64,000 bases of DNA from Mesostigma viride (lineage: Eukaryota; Streptophyta; Mesostigmatophyceae; Mesostigmatales; Mesostigmataceae): contig RPFO01000154.1 of assembly GCA_009746045.1 (NCBI GenBank), positions 7,616,693 to 7,680,692 of the forward strand. The letters are read 5' to 3'. The position numbers and the translations under genes were made by a program. Positions 45,254-53,694 of the stretch are shown here, piece after piece. The notes below the pieces were generated by a model that saw only the letters and a program-made list of their open reading frames with translations, did no database searches and was not told the DNA's origin. Position 1 is the stretch's first letter. Each line of letters opens with the position of its first letter.

Positions 45254-45726
45254 AGTTAGTCTCCATGCTTTGCTGTAGACTAAGTCTCAAAGGCATTGTG
45301 AATACAACGTATGAATAAGCCTTGTAAACCTACGTTGGTATGTGAATATAAATACCACGTGGGCTATGCAGATAGGAATGCTAGTCGAGTCGCATACGTT
45401 TCCCTAGATAGGTACTTTGGGTACTGGGGTACGTGACAGATGTCAGTACCCAGTATACGTAGTGTCCTGTCATTGGACGGTACTAGAGTATCCTAGATAG
45501 GGACCGTACTGCAGCGTGCATTGATCTGTGATCACACGATGCAGTGACTAGACTGCTACCTGCCATCGTGCGGCCTCGGGCCAACGGTCTGCACCCAACG
45601 GTCACTGGCGGCGCAGCCAGTGAGAGGAACGTTGATAAAGGGTAAACCTATTTTCTAATGAAGCAAGCAATTCATTGCTCACCGCATACAGTGTTCTCAA
45701 GCAATATATCCCGTCGCACTCTAACT
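45254..45726 (+). repeat. copia-1 3' LTR
   Basis: 473 bp, identical by eye to 38142-38614. The preceding sequence (AAATAATAAAACAATACTGG) is A-rich rather than a clear polypurine tract. Confidence 0.9.
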
Positions 45727-45731
45727 AACAC

Positions 45732-46175
45732 CTCCCCCCCCACAAAGGTAGGGAGCCCTCTCCCTACGTACAGGGAGGAAACCAAAGGAGTAGGAATAAC
45801 CTAACGCACCCAACACAAATCCAACACAATCGACAGGCCATCCAAGGTACAAAGCACCAACAAGTTAACTCGGTTCCACCCCGAGTGGTGTAGGGTTAAC
45901 CAGCACCAAGCCTGGTGGGAGGATCCCCTAACTGCCTGGCACGGAGGCCTTGCCGGGAGGGACGGCACTGGGCAGGACACACAGAGTGAACAATGTCAAC
46001 ACCAGGGACCAAGAACGACCAACCAACTGGCCGGAATATGAGGGCGACTCTATATACCGGAGGGACAACACCCTCAGGTCGGGCCTAAGGCCCTCTATGT
46101 AGTTGCCATCAGTCTGGTAGGTACCACGCGAGGCCAGCAGGACATCCAAAAAGACCCAGGAAGGCCCAGTAGTAC
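45732..46175 (-). mobile_element. G2 copy b interior fragment
   Basis: Continues the G2 element interrupted at 38141: polypurine tract, then sequence matching 18551-18830 and the complement of 63150-63573. The minus frame contains VLLASRGTYQTDG (near 46110), the same C-terminus as the extra ORF of G2 copy c (stop 63200), so that ORF is a family feature. Cut on the right by the inverted copia copy. Confidence 0.75.
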
Positions 46176-46656
46176 AGTTAGAATACGAATGACCGACTTG
46201 GTACAATGCTTGAGAACACAGAGTGCTGAGAGCAATGGATTGCTTGGTTCATTAGAAAATAGGTTTACCCTTTATCAACGTTCCTCTCACTGGCTGCGCC
46301 GCCAGTGACCGTTGGGTGCAGACCGTTGGCCCGAGGCCGCACGATGACAGGTAGCAGTCTAGTCACTGCATCGTGCGATCACAGATCAATGCACGCTGCA
46401 GTACGGTCCCTATCTAGGATACTCCAGTACCGTCCAATGACAGGACACTACGTATACTGGGTACTGACATCTGTCACGTACCTCAGTACCCAAAGTACCT
46501 ATCTAGGGAAACGTATGCGACTCGACTAGCATTTCTATCTGCATAGCCCACGTGGTATTTATATTCACATACCAACGTAGGTTTACAAGGCTTATTCATA
46601 CGTTGTATTCACAATGCCTTTGAGACTTAGTCTACAGCAAAGCATGGAGACTAACT
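46176..46656 (-). repeat. Mosaic LTR of the inverted copia-1 copy
   Basis: 481 bp with AGTTAG/CTAACT ends. About 46250-46656 is ~99% like the copia-1 LTR; 46182-46250 is clearly diverged. AGTAC (46171-46175) may be half of a TSD. Confidence 0.75.
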
Positions 46657-49600
46657 CCAGTATTGTTTTATTATTTATTTCTTAATGCAGGTCTGCACCC
46701 CCAACATTATTGTTATTGTTTTTAAGTTGATTAGGGGTACAAAAGAGACATGGCTGGTTGAGCCAGGTTGGTTACAGCTGGCTGTTCTGGCCAAGTGTTA
46801 AATTGCACATTAAATAAGGTGTACACAGCTGGCTGGTTGGGCCAGTTATTGGAGCACACATTAAGTAAGTGTATACAAGGCTTGTGTCCTCAAGCTGCAA
46901 ATGGATACAAATCTGACCTAGCCAGCACTCACACCCAACAGCAAATGTGTTGAATTTTATGGCGCCCAGCAGCTATCGCTGTGGTAAGGGGGTGTGGTGG
47001 TTGTGTACTGAGCTATGGCCAGTCATTTATTCAAACACTGACTCTGATATCATAGGGGTTCATGTTCTGAAAGAGGAGCTGGTACTGTTGGCCAGCAGCA
47101 TCCCGCAGCTTCGTTAGAGCGTCTGCTGGGTTGTCCTCATCATCCACATGAGTCCAGCTGGAAAAGTAAGTGGCCTCCTGTTTGAGGATCGCCCAATCCA
47201 AGTCAGTGTGGACAGCAGCAGAAACAGATTTCTTGGTTAGAAAACTGATCACAGAGAAGCTGTCAGTGTAGAGATGTGAGATGACATTGCATGTGCTGCC
47301 TGCCTGGGTTTGTAGCCAGGTGAGCATGTGCTGCAGGGAACGAGCATGCAATGCAGCAGACACCACAGCACGACATTCAGCTGAGTTGCTGCTGCCAGGT
47401 TTTCTGCGGTGTGGCCTGCTGTACCAGGAAGTGAGGGACATGTAATCTGACCTGTTGGTGAGAAAAAACAGCCCTGATTCCCGTGCCCCCATCTGATTGA
47501 TTGTTCTGCTCTCCATGGAGCTGTCCATGACACATTGGATGTGGATGTCTTCCATCAGATTCAGGCCATGGAGGATGAGGGGGGGGCAGTCATTGACCAA
47601 CTTCCTGATGTGACTGCATTTTATCTTGACTAGAACATCATGGGTGACCCTGCTGATGACAGCTAAGGGAGCCCCACAGATGGCTGACCACCACCCCAGT
47701 TTGCCCTGAACAGTGGCACACATGTGTAAGGGGAGGTAGTTGTCTTGCAGCAGATCTAGACAATCTTGGATGTATTCTGCAGGAGGGGAGAGAGAGCAGA
47801 CCCACTGATCTGGCTGCCTATGCAGCTGCAACATGATGCCACAGAACTGGATGGGGGTTGTGCTCAATTCCACCTGTTTGCCAATCTCATATGATTCCTG
47901 GACCTGCTGAATAAATTTTTCCACCTCAGCTCTAGGCCCACAAAGGAGTTGGTCATCTCCATGCCACACAAAGAGCAGCAGTCCAGAGGGGGTGGGTACA
48001 ACAAAAAAGCATGGGTCCAGGTCATCATACGTGGCCTTGAGCTTTTTGAATACTTCCTCTGCTGAGTCTCTGAAAATTTTGGGGCACTGACAAGCCCTTC
48101 CACCCCAATGTTGATGATAAGGTGGGGCTCATCAATGTAAGGTTTCCACACAGCTGGGGTGTCTACCACGTACACCTTCCCTTTCCACACAGATTCAGCC
48201 TTTTCTGGGTCCCCCCTGAGGAAGGCCCTTTTAATATCAGTGGCTTTCCAGACATAGTCTTGGCCTGCATTGAGGTTGTGGAGGAAAAGGGAGAGCATGA
48301 TCCTGAGTGAGGTTTGTTGCAGCCCAGGTGTGTAGGTTTCCCCTTTTGGCAGTGTGGATGTCCCCTTTAATTCTGTGACACATGGTCTGGCATGGAAGAT
48401 TGGGGAGCCCACTTTTTGTGGTTTTTGTTTGAGAACAAATTTTAATCTGAGCTTTTTGGCTCCCTCTGGCACGTCCCATGAAGGGGTGACAGGAGGTTTG
48501 TATTGAGGGTTTTTGGGGTTGGGCAGGACCCATTCCTGCCTGGCTTGATGGACAATGGCCATCAGCCACTTGGTAAACCCTTTTTGTGTTTTGCATTCTT
48601 GTATGACGTGGGAGATTTGGTGGGGTGAGTGCATGGCTATGTCCCACTAAGTTGCCCAGCCCAAAGGCTGAGGGATGGAGGAACTGGCTGTGCACTAACT
48701 TGTCCAGATCAGGGATCTCCCCTGGTGCATACTGAGTGTTGACTGCCTTGATGACAGCATCCATACCAGGGACAATACTGGAGAGAGGGATTTTAAAGTG
48801 GTCCAGAGGAACTGCACCCACCCCTGTGACACTGAGCTCATTAGCTGAGATAAGCACCCCAGGATAGGATACAAAAGGTTCCCCCAACAAGGTGTTACCA
48901 GAGTACCCCTCCACCACCTGGAAGGGTGTCTGAATACCAAGTATAGGGAGCATCACCTGTCCCACTACATCCAGTGAGCTTTGGCCTGAGAAATCCTGCA
49001 CCCGTGCCCAAAATGAAGGTGCAATCTCAAGACCAGGGATGGCTTGTGCACTGATCACACTGACCTGTGCCTGAGTGTCTATTGCCAGGGTCCAGGGGTC
49101 CTGACTAGTGCACACAGCTGAGACTTTTGCCAACCCTTCGGCCACAGCAGCTTGTTGCTTATGTGACCTGTGTAATGCTTGCAAGGCGACTGCCAATCTT
49201 GACCTCAGAGCGGGAGGGTTGGCAGACAATTTGGTGCCTTGGGGCTGAGCTAATGCTTCCAACCCAGCTACCTCGTGCCTGGTTAAGCGATCCCCAGGTT
49301 GTGAAGTGGGCCTGGCTTCACTGATGAGGGTGGAAGGGTTCACAGAGGGTGCTGTGGTGCTGTCAACAGCAGTAATTGGTGGCTCAGGGCTACTGCTGGG
49401 CATGAAGGAGTTGCCAGATAGAAGTAGTGAGTCCATGCTTAAAGACTCTTCCCCAGGCACGTCTGCCATGGGAGAATAATACTTCTTAATTCTATCACAG
49501 CTCACCCTGTGACGCTTCCCATTGATATTGTGCTTGACCTCCACGGTCTTGCTGTTTTTGGTAAATCCACGGATGGTAACTGGACCTAGCCAAGTTCCAA

Positions 49601-49819
49601 CCTTACCAAAGCTGTTTTCCTTGTAATAGAGAACTTGATCACCTTTTTGGAATACTGGCCTGGGATGGGTTTTATCTTTTTCTGCCAGTTTTGCTGAGGT
49701 TTGTGCACGTGCAGTGTTGTACAGTGCTATCACCTCTGGGGGATATACACCTGCCTGCAGGCCTGCTGGGATTACTTCACCCCACTTGGCATGCAAGACA
49801 GGTCGCATGTTTAGGGTTG
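46176..49819 (-). mobile_element. Second copia-1 copy, inverted and 5'-truncated
   Basis: Minus-strand copy of copia-1 from mid-integrase (equivalent of 42100) to the 3' LTR (46656-46176). Coding identity is very high. The LTR outer 75 bp (46176-46250, U5 end) is diverged from the copia-1 LTR while the rest differs by only a few substitutions, so this LTR is a mosaic. Gag, most of integrase and the 5' LTR are missing; homology stops at 49819. Confidence 0.9.
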
Positions 49820-49877
49820 AGTTGAGTAACTCTAGAGCCCTAGGATCTGGCTCTAAGTTCCCCATGTCCGTCCGCAC
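47031..49877 (-). pseudogene. Pol fragment of the inverted copia-1 copy
   Basis: Three frames in order: 49877-48237 (end of integrase, PR-like AIDTQA domain and RT start), 48634-47864 (RT) and 47969-47031 (HGDDQL and RNase H). Two breaks against copia-1: a 4-nt replacement/insertion near 48648 (GGGCAACTTAGTGGG against GGGTAAGTGGG) and loss of one A in an A5 run near 48079. RNase H has YTDSFSV, one codon longer than copia-1. The first ~20 codons (MRTDMGNLEPDPRAL...) are outside the homology. Confidence 0.85.
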
Positions 49878-50183
49878 GCCTTCCGCTAGCGTCCGCTAAG
49901 CCGCCGGCTATAATCCGGCGGTCCGATGCGGTCGACCGGTCTAAGGGCGGCGCCTAGGGCCGGCGCCACCTAGGCCCCAGTCCGGGGCCTTATCCGGGTC
50001 GGTACGGACAGCTAGCTTGTCCCACGGTTACGGCTAACCGGATAGGGTTTGCTGGCTAAGACATAAACCAGTGGTGGGCCAGCTCCGACAGCAGTTCTCT
50101 GTGTTCACCTTATCCCAAGCTCAACGTGACCGACCGCCATAGCTGAGCCGGTCGGGCTTTAACTTGTATTCATAAAAATCCCG
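49820..50183. other. GC-rich junction, possibly leader or LTR end of copia-3
   Basis: Dense short palindromes (AGCCGCCGGC...GCCGGCGGT-like, GGCGCC, CCTAGG) and a TATAAT at about 49908. No gene. By position it could contain the 5' LTR end of copia-3, but no second copy is in the window to test this. Confidence 0.3.
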
Positions 50184-51240
50184 ATGGCTTCCGGTACACG
50201 GAGCCGCACGGGCGAACACACAGATACGCCAAGTGGCGAGGCCGCAGGGACCGTCCTGCCATGCACGCTTTAGTGCGGACGAGGCCACGAGGTTGATGCA
50301 AACCCTCGTGGCGCAACCTGAACTGGCCAAGCAGTTCAAGCATCTGATGCTTGCTGCTGACGATGCACTGAATCGCGGCCCTCTCAAGCAAACGGAGGTG
50401 CCCGCTGATCTACCTGCCGACTATATGGCGGACGACGCAGCAGATTTTCTAGCTGCTCTCAAGCGTCTGCGCGATGGACGCGCAGACAAAGATTCGGAGC
50501 TGATTGGCAAGTTCCGTGCAGTATTCTGCAGTACAACAAAGCACCCAAACATTGCCAATCTAGTTCGCATTGCGGACGACAACAAACAAACCTGGGAAGT
50601 TTTTTACAACGGTCTAGATGCCCACTTGTCGCGGTCTAAGGAAGAGGCCGACGAGCAAGCCTTCAATGACTTCGAGGGCTATGCAGTTAATAAGGCAAAT
50701 TTGCCCGGGGCTGCACGTGATTTCCAGGTCTTCGTGCACAAGCATAAGCTGCTAGATACTCTCAAGCCCATTTTCCTGTGCAATCGATTTCTCAAGAAAT
50801 GCGACCTGTCGTCGGATGTGCATCTGACCATAGCGACGGAACTCAAAAAGAAGAGTGCCGTCAGTTTCGACGAGGGCATGCTGTATTTGATCTCATGCTT
50901 CAAGAGTGCGCAGTCCAAGCCGGCTGCCTCGGCTGCTCTGCCATCCCTGCGCAAGGTGGATACCGGCGCGTCTTCTTCTTCAGGCGCAGAGGCTCCCATT
51001 ACGCGGTCGGAGCTTACGGCCATCCTGAAAAAGGTCGTCGGCCACGGCAACAACGGGGGCCAGCGAGGGCGCAAGCGCGGGCATGGTGGCGACGCCAAGC
51101 AGGGTGATAATCCCCCGGCCAAGCGGCAGCAGGGGGCGTCTACTGACCGCAAGCAACGCTGTGAGCGCTGCTTCGGACGTCGCCATGTCCGGGATGACTG
51201 CCGAGTTCGCCCGGACCTGGAGCTCGAGGACAACCTTTGA
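50184..51240 (+). CDS. copia-3 Gag with CCHC zinc knuckle
   Basis: The main frame is open from 50233 (first codon GTG) to TGA 51238-51240. The nearest ATG (50184, MASGTRSRTGEHTD) is in another frame, so a shift near 50250 is likely. A helical capsid-like domain (about 20-230) includes GYAVNKANLPGAARDFQVF, aligning with the copia-1 segment. A basic tail (GGQRGRKRGHG) leads to C-ER-C-FGRR-H-VRDD-C (about 313-326), an RNA-binding knuckle. Confidence 0.75.
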
Positions 51241-52121
51241 CGCAAGTGCCACGACGTTCTGCGTGGTCACAGCGTGGAGGCGTGCAAGGCCAAGCGCATC
51301 GTCGTCCACGGCACACGCGAGGAGTGGGCAGAGCGACGGGCAGCACGAAAGTCAGGTGAGAGCACGCTCGATACCCCTTCTTTTGCTCAATGCGTCACGC
51401 TGAACCGGGCCGTCGTAGAGCCTGACGTCGTTCCTAAAAGCAACGTGACTGCATCCTCTGTCTCATTCCGTGATGTGCTCACGCAATCCGTTGATGCTGC
51501 TCTGGCTCTGTCGCGCCAGGATCACGTGCTTCCTGAGCACGGGTCTACAATGCGTGACCTAAGCAATGTGGTGTCTTCTAGGTCGGGTGTGTACAACGCC
51601 GAGCGACCAAGCACTACTGCAGCACCCCAGCTAGATACTGGGGCGGTTGGGCCTATGAGGAATGTTGTGACAGTGCAAGAGAATGCTGGGCGGGCAGATG
51701 TTCTCGGTACACACCACCCTAGTGTGGATCTTCACATTGGCAAGGTGCTCACACGGGCGGCCTTTCGTGCAGCCTCTGAAGCTGCCCAGTTAGCCAATGT
51801 CACTACCCCAGTAGTCACCCCACCTGTTGAGAACCCTGACAATGCCACTGCACCTCAGGCTGTCACCCTGAAACTGTTAGCATACCAGATGCACCGTGCA
51901 TACGGGCATGAGGCCCAAGCCGAGGTAGAGGGGGCACACATGTTGGGGGCACCTTTATACAACGAGCTGAAGAATGTGCGTGCTCAGTGTCCTGCCTGCA
52001 TCAAGATCAGGAAGAAGTCGCGTAGGCGGCATGCCAAGACTCCACCCTTGGAGCGAGGGTACCTTGTGGGGGATGTCATGCACATGGAAGGGGGGGACAC
52101 CTATTTCATAGTCAAGGATAG
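51241..52121 (+). CDS. copia-3 integrase start, in frame with Gag after a TGA
   Basis: Continues the Gag frame directly after TGA 51238-51240, with Cys/His residues (KCHDVLRGHSVEAC) just past the stop. After a long spacer comes the integrase zinc domain: H-x4-H in MHRAYGH and C-x2-C in AQCPACIK, followed by RGYLVGDVMHMEGG with the first catalytic Asp. No retropepsin motif with an ILG-type end lies between Gag and integrase, as in copia-1. Truncated by the G2 LTR at 52122. Confidence 0.7.
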
Positions 52122-52693
52122 TGTTACTTCGCGTAACAATTCGTTGTAGTTACGGACGTAAATTAGGTCCTTGGCCTCGGTTGTTCCTAGGTTTACGTGT
52201 AGTTCTAGCTGGGACATGATTGTCCTCGTAACAGTACTGTGGTATATTGGGTGCCTTTGGGCGCCGCGCCGCGTACTTTATTAGTGGTCCTTATCCTTTG
52301 GTAGAATGTAGTGGACCGGCGTGCATCTGTGCACCTGCCTGTGTTTCTGTGTTTCTGCAGGCGAGGGCCAGGTCGGCCCGAGCCTGTTGGACCGTTGGTG
52401 ACCATTTATGCACGTTCCACTCCTTGTGTGGTCACTCGGCGTGTGTTAAATGAATTAACACATATTAGCTTGGGTCACGGCAGTGTAGTTGTGTTTCCTT
52501 CCTCTATTCCTGGAGTAAACGGGTTTGGTTAAATGGCTTATGGCGTATTACAGTAGCACATACGTAAATGCATTGAGATCTGGATCGTCTCGTTCGTCTT
52601 TCGCTAGGGGTTTAACTAGAGGCGGCCTTACTAGTCTAGGTAGCATCAGGACAGGTAGAGGTAGAGGTGGCGGTAGAGGCTTGCGGCGTAACA
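52122..52693 (+). repeat. G2 copy c 5' LTR
   Basis: 572 bp, TGTTACTTCGCGTAAC start (TGTTACGTCGCGTAAC in the 3' copy) and GGCGTAACA end; the terminal 6 bp are inverted repeats. The first 16 bp form a small hairpin in the 3' copy. Confidence 0.9.
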
Positions 52694-52694
52694 A

Positions 52695-52706
52695 TGGACT
52701 CGGAGG
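52695..52706 (+). other. G2 primer-binding site
   Basis: TGGACTCGGAGG, 1 nt after the LTR, identical to the G1 site at 28756-28767. Confidence 0.75.
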
Positions 52707-53207
52707 TAGTTTAGATAGAGAGCGAGACGACGATCCCCTGCAACATACGTCATTGAATCAACCCTTCCGCGGCTGGGAAAATGAAGACGACACCTACTTG
52801 ACAGGTAATGGGCGGGTCGCCTGCGAGCTGGGGGGGTAGTGCTGCCCGATTCGGGACACGCCCTGCCTAGAAGATAGACCTGCTCGAAGCGGAAAATCCT
52901 TTTATAGATAGTTCCTTTTCCTCGTTTTGTTTTCCTGAAAAATGTTGCCTACTGTCGTAGATAGGTGATGGTTTCGGTTCGGTGTTAGTGAGACGATTAG
53001 CGTCCTGGTAGGTTCCACCTTTTCCTTCGTGTTGCTGTTCATTAGACGGCCGCACTCGCAGAAATTCACTGGGTCGCTGACCTTAGGACTACGAGCGCTG
53101 GACCATTGCCGCCCTCGTCATTTCGGTGATCCAGATAACCCAGCTAAGTCGACTCCTACCCCTTCCACTCCTATCGTGACTACTCAAGAACAACAAGGTG
53201 CGTTACC

Positions 53208-53602
53208 ATGAGCCAGCGGCGATCTTTTACTGCTCCTTCCCATTCTTCTAGCGATAATAGTCTAGCTAAATATTACGTAGTGATTACGCCTCAATGGTCC
53301 TCCATTTTCCTTTCTTGCGGTCCGACGCTAGGAAGATCGTTCAGAATCGTGTATACAACGTAATTAGGTATAAGAAATTTATGTCCTTCGAGGAAGCTCA
53401 GCAGTTCCTTATAGATCATAGCCAATCAGATTTAGGCCTGCATGTACGCCCTATTCCTCATGGTCGTCCTCCCGTAGAAGCTCTAGTCTTTGCTACCCCT
53501 CCTTCTTCTCCCCCTAAACGGGCTGCATCTTCATCTACCTTAGATACTCCTCTCACTTTGGAGTTTGGTTCCCTATCCATTACTGTTGTTAAAAAGGATT
53601 GA
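53208..53602 (+). CDS. G2 ORF0, viroplasmin/RNase H1 N-terminal-like domain
   Basis: ATG 53208 opens a frame (MSQRRSFTAP...) whose KYYVVITPQ fits the first strand of the small RNA:DNA-hybrid-binding fold found at the N-terminus of eukaryotic RNase H1 and in plant pararetrovirus inclusion proteins (PF01693). The second half lies in the frame 53294-53602: ARKIVQNRVYNVIRYKKFMSFEEAQQFL, matching the V-x-N-x(n)-Y-K-K-F-x-S-x-E-E-A-x-x-F-L pattern. A frameshift near 53300-53330 separates the halves. The remainder is Pro/Ser-rich. It precedes gag by 93 nt. Function unknown; binding of the RNA:DNA hybrid during replication is a reasonable guess. Confidence 0.5.
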
Positions 53603-53694
53603 TTTTAATTTTGGTTCTTGTTTCAGACCTTCAAGGTTTTTCCTTTTTCCTTTGTTGCTTTCATCTAGATTCCTATTCCTTTACTTAATTAAAG

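Larger units (their letters stand above)
38142..45726 (+). mobile_element. Complete, very young copia-like element copia-1
   Basis: 7585 bp with two 473-bp LTRs (38142-38614 and 45254-45726) that appear identical base for base, and TSD AACAC (38137-38141, 45727-45731). LTRs begin AGTTAG and end CTAACT, a 6-bp inverted terminal repeat instead of TG...CA. The target is the LTR/polypurine junction of a G2 element. A broken gag start (38633-40406) and an intact 1490-codon gag-pol frame (40407-44879) fill the interior. Identical LTRs mean recent insertion or recent LTR conversion. Confidence 0.95.
50184..52121 (+). mobile_element. Copia-like element copia-3, 5' part, interrupted by G2
   Basis: Gag and the start of integrase on the + strand. 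Sequence stops at 52121, where the G2 LTR begins, right after the first catalytic Asp region of integrase. The remainder should continue beyond the window, after the G2 3' LTR. Gag is homologous to copia-1 Gag but more distant, so it is a different family. Confidence 0.75.

Noticed and set aside
53208-53602. Endogenous plant pararetrovirus, suggested by the viroplasmin-like domain
   Set aside because: The element has LTRs, primer-binding site, integrase and chromodomain, and no movement or coat protein; it is a gypsy retrotransposon.
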